A stretch of 64,000 nt of DNA. Origin: Tanypteryx hageni (lineage: Eukaryota > Arthropoda > Insecta > Odonata > Petaluridae). The position numbers were made by a program, and so were the translations under genes. Shown here piece by piece: positions 29,401-38,303 of this stretch. Positions within the stretch are counted from its first letter, which is position 1; each line of letters begins with the position of its first letter. The notes under the pieces were generated by a model. The model did not search any database. It was not told the origin of the DNA and saw nothing but the letters and a program-made list of their open reading frames with translations. The DNA is taken from contig CM054115.1 in NCBI GenBank assembly GCA_028673005.1, forward strand, positions 193,758,370 to 193,822,369. Direction: 5' to 3'.

Positions 29401-29600
29401 AAATCAACTTTCATCTTCTCATGGGCTGTCAACTCAGGTGGTTCGTAAAGAACAAGAGCATCAAGTTCATATGGGTCATGCAGGGGGCGCCTGGCTCCAG
29501 ATCTTCGGACCCCAAGTGCACGGGGAGACCCAAGAGAACCATTGTAATTAGGAATGGGGACCTTGAAAGGTCTTGAAAGGATCTTACGAATAAATTCCTC
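29401..29600 (-). CDS. Rad54: Rad54 coding exon 3
   Basis: A 200-nt exon with acceptor TTCCTTCAG and donor GTAAGT. It encodes [36 protein letters not shown] and [19 protein letters not shown], the conserved N-terminal Rad54 region that precedes the motor domain. It ends on two bases of a codon completed by exon 4. The exon is intact. Confidence 0.97.
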
Positions 29601-30842
29601 CTGAAGGAATAGAAATTTTTTAAAATAAGTTAGACTTCCAATGGGTAAAAGTAAAATAAACATAAGGCATAAGGTTCCAGAGAGAGAGGATGGATTATTT
29701 TGGAGCAAGGACTACTATATGCGTAACAAATATTCCAATATTTTGAACCATATAGAATATTAATGCATATTTGAATAAAAAATATATATCACATTACATT
29801 ACCACATAAGTTAACCATCCAAAACTGTGCCGAAGATAAAAAATTCTGTACTTTAAACGGTATGACTAAGGTGACCAGATTTTTATCAATTCAATCAATT
29901 CCTCATCACTAATTATTCTGTTAAAGAATAATAATGCATAACAAAGTTAATCGGATTTATAAAATTTCAAAAGAGAAAATTCCTAATGGCAAATTCCCTT
30001 TATTTATATTTGTCACTACAATGAACTTTTTTTAATAAATCATTCTAACAAATTATAAATATCGCCACATATTTATCTAAATTTACTCTTATCTCAGCCT
30101 GTGAAGTTACACATTTGTTTTATTCACAGGTCCAAATATCATTCATAACTAAAAAAACTTTCCACCACTGAATTTGAATCTGGTAATGCAAAACAAAATT
30201 CGATAATTAACAACAGATTTGGATATGGTATGAGCTCCAAATCAAAATGAGCAAAAATATCCATCCAGTGTTTATCTGTACAAATATTCATCTAGCTCCA
30301 CTTGTTCAATTTTTCTACATTGCAGTGGTTCAACATTGTTTATAATCTACCTTTGAATGCATATACATATTTCATTACACTGATAACGTGCAGGAATATT
30401 TGAAGCTCAATGGGTGAGAATACAAGAACATAGAAAATCCGTTAAGGCGGAGCCAATTACATTCAATACTTAATGCATTCTATGCTATATTTTGTATCAA
30501 ATCTTTGACAGAAATAAAAAATGCCCGGAAAGAGGGCAGAAGAGGTCATTTTCAAAAAGGGCAGAATCTCCAGAATCACCTTAGGTATGACGAATGCGAT
30601 TCATAAAAAGGGGAACTAATTTACTGAAAATTGGGTATTTTTCGACTGACCAAAATTATTTATATAAAATCTTGTAAGTCAAGCCGCCTTAATGAGCAAA
30701 ACTTAAACTTTTTAAATTTTCATACCAAAGTACGTAGTTACACGCTGCCATTAATTCTGCCATTCAATATTTGATCGGTGAAGTCTATATTTTAGCTAAA
30801 TGAAATAAAACAGAATTGCAAATAAAATAAAATAAATCTTAC
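29601..30842. other. Rad54 intron 2, no element recognised
   Basis: 1242 nt of AT-rich sequence. No inverted termini, ORF or known repeat was found; it is the largest transposon-poor intron in the locus. Confidence 0.5.
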
Positions 30843-31034
30843 ATGTGCCGAGAGAGACTCTGGTATTGGTAACGATGAAATAACCTGATTCTGTGCTTGA
30901 GAGCGAGACAAAATGGATTTCGCTACTATAATTTCTTTGTCGTCATACTTTTTCCTTCTTTTATGACATTTCTCTTCTTCTATCCTGACATCCAATTTCT
31001 GTTTTATGACCTGGCTTGGGGCCAAACTGCGGCG
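30843..31034 (-). CDS. Rad54: Rad54 coding exon 2
   Basis: A 192-nt exon beginning CGC CGC AGT TTG GCC (RRSLAPSQVIKQK) after acceptor AG at 31035-31036 and ending ..PIPESLSAH before GTAAGA. Rad54 proteins typically start MRRSLAPSQ, and the methionine comes from exon 1. The remainder is a basic, weakly conserved tail (KCHKRRKKYDD). Reading the frame without splicing would need a TTG start. Confidence 0.92.
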
Positions 31035-31112
31035 CTTCGGTGTAAATAGAAGCAAAATTAATACAATTCATCACATGAACGACCTTTCTAAATTATATAC
31101 TTCTATACTTAC

Positions 31113-31115
31113 CAT
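31113..31115 (-). CDS. Rad54: Rad54 coding exon 1: start codon only
   Basis: ATG at 31115-31113 is followed directly by the donor GTAAGT. Joining it across a 78-nt intron (31112-31035) to CGC CGC AGT gives MRRSLAPSQ, the canonical Rad54 N-terminus. The whole coding content of this exon is therefore the start codon, with 5' untranslated sequence upstream. This call rests on the exact splice match and the family N-terminus; transcript evidence is not available here. Confidence 0.8.
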
Positions 31116-31584
31116 ATCATTATAGTTCAGCTACCTTTAATGAATAAATAAGTATAGTAACGTTTTTGTTTATGACACCAACAGCTATTAAACCGTATTT
31201 CGATGGTTAACAAGAATCTAATCACAATATTTACACTTGACCAAGGTACAGGGAGTCAGTTCACAACACGAAGAAGACGCGGCAAATTTCATTTGATTGA
31301 ATAACAAGACAACAGAGAGCGCTGGCAAGCTGGCTTCAATAAATAAATGAATGCTGGTCAGAGTCACATCTATAAGCATTCTTCCTACCTGCGCAGTAGA
31401 GAGAAAGTGGTCCCAACATGCATTAGTTCGAATCACGTGACTTAAGGCAAGTGAAAGATTTGTTCCGCCCATTTCATATGCAGTGTTGTTGAAGTATTTG
31501 GATTAAGGAGTTTTAAAATAGATTCTGTTCCAAATCAAAATAAATAAGAAATCTAATGCTTGTGCTTAAAGTTGACGTTCAAGA
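31116..31584 (-). promoter_or_regulatory. Rad54 5' flank and presumptive promoter region
   Basis: About 470 nt separate the start codon from the hAT element upstream. It must hold the 5' untranslated exon and probably the core promoter. No TATA box or CpG-rich signature stands out; a moderately GC-rich stretch covers 31240-31470. Confidence 0.35.
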
Positions 31585-34494
31585 TAGGGTTACCAACTGC
31601 AAGATCTTCTTGACCCGAAGATTTTAGTCTGCAACCCGGAGAATTTGAAGGAATACGCTTTTTTCTATTTTACGAGTTTTCAGTTGTTCACTAGTTGTTA
31701 ATTAATTAGTATGATAAATTGCATCAATACATTTTCAAATATCAAAGAAATATTATTTATTTAGTTATGCATAAATATAATAAATGATTAATTAATTAAT
31801 TAATTTGGCTTATTTATTTTTGAGACCAAAGGATACGAGTATGTGTATTACAATATGTACTTACAAACTTCAATCCTTTCTGGTCAGGAAGAAATATGTT
31901 TAGGCCCTAAATAAGATTTTTGAAGGGGTAGGGAAGTGGGTTCGTTATAAAAATTATGAACTAAAATAACTTCAATTTAAAATTTTATACACAATACAAT
32001 ACACAAATTTTATAATATTCTTATTGATCACAATAAACCAACTTTTTAAATTTCTGCAAGTAAAATAAAATTAAGAAACATTTATTTCTTAAAATCATAC
32101 TTATTTTGGCTCTGGGCTATTTCCACTAAACCCTTTTGTGCCGGCGCTTTTAAATATGAATAAAATTGTTCACAGATCATGTCAAAATTAATTCTAATTG
32201 CCAGCTCAGCTTTAACCAGAGGAACACGCATTTTATTACGATCATTCCTCCATACTGACTCCATAATAAAAAAACACGTTCTATAAACGCGTTACTGACA
32301 GGAACACTCATTACTTTCGAGACAATTTCTTTTAATTCTGAGACATTTTTTAAAATTTCAACCCAAATTTTCTCATTTGTGCCATTTTCAACTTTTCTTA
32401 ATTCTGGTAAATATTTTGTAACTATGTTTATTTCGTCATATAACCGATCTTCATTGATCTTTATATTTAACATTTTTGCAACTTTCAGTACACCGTCATA
32501 TTTGAGATCATATTTCCTAATATTTAACGCAGCCAAATACTTAAAACAACTATTTTCAAAGTCATAATATTTTTTTAAGTAATTTACAGTACGAATATAA
32601 ACCTCTCTAGCTTCCGCTGCAAACTTATCTTGTTGCAGTTTATTAAAATGCCTTAAAAAAGCTCGAACTTTACTTAAAAAAACTATCCCTTAATCGGATT
32701 TCTAATTTTTCTTTTAGAGATGTCGTTATGTCATGTAATTCTGTTGAAGAAATATCATTTTCTTCTAATATTAAAATTGGCTCGCTCATAAAATTAAGAA
32801 GATGTGAGACAAAATACAAAAATAATTCAGGAATAGAAGGCACTGTCATGTCATCTTCCATTTCATTTTCTTGCGATTTTACAAATTTCCAAATAAGGGC
32901 ATCACAATCGTCTTCCCCCTGTTTTAAAAAGTACTGCTTTATTGCAGGCCAAGATGACAATATTCGGTCTACCGCCTAGGATAAACTCAACCATCTTGTA
33001 GGTACATTTCTTAACATTTGGGCATAATCCATGTTAAAAATTTCAAAACAAGATTGTAGTTCCCTTTTGCACACTGTACTACTTGAAAATTCGGAATAAA
33101 TTTTATTGACTATCGTTTCTATATCATAAGTTAATTTTTTACATGCATGTTTTGCTGCATTGTGTATCACATGACAATTGCAATTTGCCTTTAATATGTA
33201 CGCATTTGAGCTACACAATTTTTGATAGAGAGAATTGAATTGTCCATAATTTACGGCCGCATTGTCTCCTGAATAAGCAGCAACATTGTCAATTAATAAT
33301 TCATGTTTGTTGAGAAATGTTAGAATTTTATTTGTTATTGCATCAGAAGATTCAAAATCATCAGTATAAAAATCCAAAATTCTATTTTTGATGCCCTGTT
33401 CTGGTACAAAGTAGCTGACACTTAACGGATACAATTTCATGTTTCCTTTATTGGACGCGTCAGATGAAATAGAGAAGTATCTAGGCTTTTCAACATCTTT
33501 TTGAAGGTCACACAAAACTAATTCAATTGCTTTTGGTCCTAGAATATTTTCCGTTAGACTTGATGCTTTTGTTCGTCCGCAGTGTAATTGTTTTGACAAC
33601 GAAGAATCATGAAAAACAGTAGTTTAACTTCATACCACAGTCAGTGCTATTTTAACTATGCTGGTGCTTCACTGCATGGTACACCAATGTTAGCTCGGCA
33701 ATTGCAGTTCTTAAATGAGCTGGGCTATTTTCTTGAACGAGAAACTTGGTTAATAATTGATTACTTGTCTGTGCACTTATAGTTTGTCGGTGACGAACAC
33801 TATTTTCATGAGTTTTAATAGCCTTTTCTTCGTCATGTCTCACAACAAAAGTAACACCACATAATTTACATTTACCAGTATGTTCATTTTCTTTCACTAA
33901 CCAATTTTTATACTCCGGTCGTTTAAGCCATTCATTATTAAATATGGCTAAATAATATTTTTTCTCTTTCATCGGTGTTTGATCTTCAGAAGCGGACATT
34001 TTCACGGTGCTGCAAATCAAATAATATATATAAATTAAAATATTTAAATTTAAATATAATTAATATAAAAAGTAATTTTACTTACGAAATAAAGCTCAAT
34101 ATCAATAAACAAGTCACACAAATACTCCCTACACAGAAGCAAAGAACAGCCGCCTATCTTTTATGTAGAACCTGCATTCATGCTCATTCATGCAAAGCTC
34201 CTACTGAACAGATATGCAAATCGATAAATAAGTCAAATCGATAGGTTCTGAAATAGGACATTTAACGCCACGATATGTCAGGCCGGAACTAATAGCAAAT
34301 TTTAGAATTAATAGCAGATTTTAGAACCAGCTGCACAGAAGTACCTAACCCGAGAACGGTGCATAAATAAACAAGCAAAAAAATTGTAGAATTTGTAGCT
34401 GTAGACCCGAAGAAATTTATTACAAACCCGAAGCCCGAAGAAATGTCGCTAAACCCGAAGTCTTCGGGTCAAAATGACACTGTTGGCAACCCTA
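31585..34494 (-). mobile_element. hAT element with exact 8-bp target duplication, upstream of Rad54
   Basis: Perfect GTTCAAGA duplications lie at 31577-31584 and 34495-34502. The ends are TAGGGTTACCAAC and (complement) TAGGGTTGCCAAC, with TTGACCCGAAGA subterminal in both arms. It carries a BED-finger hAT transposase gene with frameshifts. Its left end is about 470 bp upstream of the Rad54 start codon. Confidence 0.95.
32082..34005 (-). pseudogene. hAT transposase with BED finger, frameshifted
   Basis: It starts MSASEDQTPMKEKKYYLAIF with a BED-type zinc finger (CKLCGVTFVVRHDEEKAIKTH..SVRH). The RNase-H core follows in another frame (RYFSISSDASNKGN, DNVAAYSGDNAAVNYG, CNCHVIHNAAKHA, RWLSL), then an insertion region, and the C-terminal dimerisation block (KEIVSKVMSVPVSNAFIERVF; after a shift VWRNDRNKMRVPLVKAELAIRIN). 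Frame changes occur near 33640, 32660, 32540 and 32260, and a stop separates two parts of the 33599-32670 frame. Not functional. Confidence 0.88.
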
Positions 34495-34502
34495 GTTCAA
34501 GA

Positions 34503-34745
34503 TAATGAAAATTTAAGAATCCGTCTACACAATTTGGGTCGGTATTGCAGTTTGTGATGTTAACGTTTTATCCCTAATTATATCGACAGATGTTAAATAT
34601 CATTTTTGATGCTTTACTTAATCATTTTGTTTTAAATTCACAAATAAGTCGTTCCGCAAACCGTGGTAATAATATAATGTCATATTATTAATCTTTAATA
34701 ATGTGTCCCTTTTATTTCCAAGTTAATTGGTAAACTTAGGTTTAG
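34503..34745. other. Intergenic spacer
   Basis: Short AT-rich spacer between the hAT element and the R1 repeat; nothing recognised. Confidence 0.5.
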
Positions 34746-35175
34746 AGATTATATTTTTACTTTCTCCATATACGTAGTATAGGGGAAAGTATTGTACATA
34801 TTCATGAAAAAATCGACTTCGAGATTTCAACGGAAATACACGTTTTGACCATTTTCTCGAGTTCTGTGTGCATGTGATGGCTTTTTGTGAGTGCTCTAAC
34901 TCAAAAACTATTAATCACGTCATCGCGAAATTTCATATTTAACATTTTTATAAAAGTCAGAAGAACTGATTAGATTTTTGGTAAAAATCGGTCAACCGGA
35001 AGTGTTTACTCTTGTCACTTATCCGTTATTTTGAAATATCTGCTTTAATATTTGATAAATGTAAGCATGTATCGGAATAAAAGTTGTAGGAAATTTAATT
35101 TCCTACAACCTTTGTTTGAAACGTTTTTCCATATAATGCATTGTTTAAGAGATATCTTATATTTTTCGCTACCAC
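34746..35175 (+). repeat. R1 repeat, longest copy
   Basis: About 430 bp that recurs at 2870-2919/4723-4910, 6440-6735, 6826-6960 and 37866-38056. It runs from CTCCATATACGTAGTATAGG through ATTTCAACGGAAATACACG, CTAACTCAAAAACTATTAAT and ATCGGTCAACCGGAAGTG to AACTTTGTTTGAAACG-like and GCTACCACCACCACG sequence. It is non-coding and of unknown class. It holds the empty TTAA site (35145-35148) matching the piggyBac insertion at 2920-4722. Confidence 0.75.
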
Positions 35176-35263
35176 CACCACGCCGCCTACTGACGCATGT
35201 TAACAAATGACGCCTAGTTACGCCTTAGTAACGCTTAGAGCCCCTACATATACTTGTGGTAAC

Positions 35264-35930
35264 TGCACGTTATAATTATGCAATAAAATATGTAATTCCT
35301 TTTAACGTACACCCCGCGGTTTTTGAGATAATTGGACTTCTCCAAAATTGCCGAAAACGCGCTCGATTTTCGCGGCGGAAATCATCAATTTTTTCCGTAA
35401 TAAAAAACGACACACAAAAACAGAATTTAAGTATAAATACTTGTTATTAGCTTAGTGCTTTTAAGTAGTCGAAACTTCCCTATGTTCTCGAAAAAAATAT
35501 TTTTGCGGGGTTCATCCTGTTCGGCGTCGGCCTGGCTAGAAATTCATTAAAACTGTAAATGACCAATAGAGAAAAACCACGGGTGATGGGTGTTTGCAAA
35601 TAGTAGTTTTACATTTTGCATTAAATTATGCGTTAATTGTTACTTATTACTAACGCCTACCCCCCGTGGTTCTTACGGCATTCCAGGTTTCATGAGGTTA
35701 TCTTTTCAAATTTCCCGCACCGGCATTGAAAAAATAAAATTACGACATAACACGACAGGACCAAGCGTAATTTTCTCATCGTCTATTGAGACTATAATTT
35801 TAAGTTTTTTTATATTTTATAACCGTATATTGGTTTTGGCATCATTTAAAGTTTCCTACTATCTCGATGAAAATATTTTTGCGAGGTAGCTATGGAATTA
35901 AAATAAAAACTCCTGAACCGTAAAATAGTC
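35264..35930. repeat. Diverged tandem duplication, about 330 bp unit
   Basis: Two segments (about 35264-35560 and 35610-35930) share ATTATGC..TAA, TAC.CCCCG.GGTT.TT, an AT-rich middle, AGTTTCC.ACT.TCTCGA(A/T)..AAATATTTTTGCG and a terminal TAAAA..CC. No coding content is recognised. The second unit's end is duplicated in inverted orientation at 37444-37479. Confidence 0.45.
35892..35927 (+). repeat. Inverted repeat arm A around Penelope copy 2
   Basis: A 36-bp sequence beginning ATGGAATTAAAATAAAAACT is found exactly, in reverse complement, at 37444-37479. The two arms enclose the Penelope-like copy. Confidence 0.95.
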
Positions 35931-37443
35931 CAAGTGAGCACTTACACGTCAATAAGAGAAAAATAGAAAAAAAAATAAATTTATACATACAAGTTTGCAG
36001 GACGATGACCTACAGGGACCTGTTGTCGGAAACTAGCCTAAATAAAAAAGAAAAGCACACACGCATAATCACTGGAAAAACTCACTAGAAACGTATTTCG
36101 AGAGCTAAGCTATCATCTTCAGTAGCTGAAGTCGTATGGATTGTTTTGGTTTTGTCATGTGTATTTATACGTTAAGGGTGAATGTGAAAGGAGGGAAGGG
36201 GGTGGGAGAATTCCTCACAGTCAACGTGTAGAGGAGTGAGTAAGGGACGGGCCCGTGGTCGTTATTCATTAGAGTGTCTTGGTATTTGTTATTAAAATGC
36301 TCTCGTAAGCGTCTAGTTTCCAGTGAGTTTGTGTTGATTTTAAGAGAGCCATGTTTTCGATTTTAATCAGATGATTGTTTTCTTGTATGTGTATTGCGAC
36401 GCTAGACCTGTTAAACCTATTGCGTTTGTAATGTGCAACGTGTTCTTTGAACATAGTTTCTAGCTTTCGTTTAGTTTGACCTATGTAAACTTTCTCGCAG
36501 TCTAAGCAAGCGATTTTGTATATGCCGGATTTTGTAGAGTCGGGATCGTGTCTTTTGGATTGTGTAGTAAGTTGGAGAGTTTGTTTTCATTCACAAGTAC
36601 TGTTTTAAGGTTATGTTTTGAGAAGATTTTTGATAAGCCGTTTGTGATGCCAGGGACGAAGGGGATTTTTACGTAATTTGGTTTTTTGGGTGGCGTGTTT
36701 GTGAGGGTAATGCGTTTTTTAGATATACTACCCTTGTATTTGCGTAAAATATTTTCTATAATCTGAGGGCCGTCCGTAACCATTGATTTTAGCGCAGCTT
36801 TTGATGTTTTAATTCTGAGAGGAAATCAACTTTAGAAAGAGGAACTTGTAAGAGTCTATGTACCATTGAGTGGAATGGTGCTAATTTATGTGAAATATGA
36901 TGACTGGAATCAGAGGGAATGTATGCGTGTGCGGGTTTGCGGTAAATTCCGAACTTGTTTTTATTGTTTTCTCTTTTTAAGCGAAGGTCAATAAATGGTA
37001 ATGTATTTTGTTTTTCTACTTCATGTGTAAATTTGATGGAGGAATATTGATCGTTTAGTTGGCGTACAAAATCTGTTATGTTATTTTTGGAGGTATCGAA
37101 AATCGCGAAAATATCATCTACGTATCTCACTATCAGCCATAAACGTGGGAAGTAGTTGAAGGTGTTTTTGCATTGTTTCTCTAAGTTAATCATGAATAGG
37201 TTGGCTAAGAAAGGTGAAAAAGTTTCCCATGGTTGCACCGTGGTTCTGTTGGTAGAACTTGTTGTTAACTTGAAAAAAGTTTTGGTTCATGCATAAGCGT
37301 GTTAGTCGTACTAATTCGTCTATTGTTTTTGATGGTAAGTTTTGATCGGTGAGCCATTATTGGAGGAATTGTAATGATTATTTGATGAGAACAATAAGAA
37401 AGAGAGAAGAAACATCAAAAGAGGACTGTTTTTGATAGTTCAT
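35928..37443 (-). mobile_element. Penelope-like element of a second lineage, 5'-truncated
   Basis: The minus strand carries a degraded RT (from about 37350) followed by a linker and GIY-YIG domain, with protein sequence very different from the 8-11 kb element, so it is another Penelope lineage (Poseidon/Neptune-like in character). The 3' region contains CTGAAGA, a hairpin and CGAAATACGTTTC (36123-36086), reminiscent of hammerhead motifs in such elements. The unit is enclosed by the 36-bp inverted repeat. Confidence 0.8.
36269..37350 (-). pseudogene. Penelope-like RT/GIY-YIG, frameshifted
   Basis: Visible blocks in order: IDELVRLTRLCMNQNFF..YQQNHGATMGN, a frameshift at 37225, FLANLFM and RYVDDIFAIFD (RT YVDD), TLPFIDLRL and the RKPAHAY..SHH thumb block; a further shift near 36785; PYVKIPFVPGITNGLSKIF; then GIYKIACLDCEKVYIGQTKRKLE.MFKEH with the nuclease IYK/YIG, R and H residues. 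The N-terminal half of the protein is missing upstream of about 37380. Confidence 0.85.
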
Positions 37444-37479
37444 TATTTTACGGTTCAGGAGTTTTTATTTTAATTCCAT
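37444..37479 (-). repeat. Inverted repeat arm B around Penelope copy 2
   Basis: Exact reverse complement of 35892-35927 (36 of 36). Confidence 0.95.
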
Positions 37480-37865
37480 TCTGTATACCGTAGTCTCCAA
37501 ATTTCATTTTCAATATGAGGTACCTATGGTTCGCCGTCAGCCGGGATCAAATTTTCTTAAAGCCCAAATACAACTGCAGAATAACTGCTAGAGGTAGGTG
37601 ATTAAAAATACCTGTTATATATATATAGATAACATAATCACGATTTAAGTGGTTATTTTGCTAGCGCCTAATTAACTTATTTCCTAAAATTTTCAGGGAT
37701 TTCCGAAAAAGCAGAAGTCACACTAAATTTTCTGCATTAAAAATTTTATTTTTTACTGGATAAAGCCCAACTGATCAAAGGTTTTATTATTGATAATTTA
37801 TACAACTCAAGGGATAGGGAAATTATTTATAAAAATTTGTTAGGCACGCCCTCCCCCTATGTGAT
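37480..37865. other. Intergenic spacer, unassigned
   Basis: AT-rich, with a short (TA)n at about 37617-37629. No gene or paired repeat ends were identified. Confidence 0.5.
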
Positions 37866-38056
37866 AGGTTTTTGTGGGTGCTCTAACTCAAAAACTATTA
37901 ATCAGGTCAACGCGAAATTTTATATTTAGCATTTTTATAAAAGTCACAAGAACTGATTAGATTTTGGTAAAAATCGGTGAAACGGAAGTGGGTGTTTACT
38001 CTTGTCACTTATCCGTTATTTTGAAATATTTGCTTTGATATTTTATATATATAAAC
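37866..38056 (+). repeat. R1 repeat copy
   Basis: Matches 34880-35070: GTGCTCTAACTCAAAAACTA, ACGCGAAATTT, AAAAGTCA.AAGAACTGATTA, TGTTTACTCTTGTCACTTAT, CCGTTATTTTGAAATAT. It is cut at the (TA) tract where a Penelope tail begins. Confidence 0.75.
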
Positions 38057-38261
38057 TTAAGGAAAAGAAAAGGTAGTGATGAGGGTGGCAACAAGGTGTT
38101 GAAGGAAGCCCAGCGGACACTTACCAAGTTGAGGACCAATTTGGCAGGCTGCAAGGGGCGTCAAAGAGACACACGTAAATAAACACGCACACAAAAACGT
38201 AATCTTTTCGGGCGTATGCCCTTCTTCAGCGACGGAGATAGAGTAACTTTTATTCTAGTAC

Positions 38262-38264
<3 letters not shown>
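38057..38264 (-). mobile_element. Penelope-like 3' tail fragment between TA tracts
   Basis: On the minus strand it reads CTGAAGAAGGGC, loop ATAC, GCCCGAAAAG; then the tail AACTTG followed by donor GTAAGT, and the pyrimidine tract ending CCTTAAG. It corresponds to 11242-11422 of the full element. Only the 3' terminal region is present, with TA-rich sequence on both sides, consistent with severe 5' truncation on insertion. Confidence 0.85.

Positions 38265-38300
<36 letters not shown>
38265..38300. repeat. (TA)n microsatellite
   Basis: A pure dinucleotide run between the Penelope tail and the start of the hAT element at 38301. Confidence 0.95.

Positions 38301-38303
<3 letters not shown>

Noticed and set aside
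30792..31055. Rad54 N-terminus starting at a TTG within 31055
   Set aside because: Non-ATG start and extra residues; the ATG|GTAAGT exon at 31113-31115 explains the canonical MRRSLAPSQ start.
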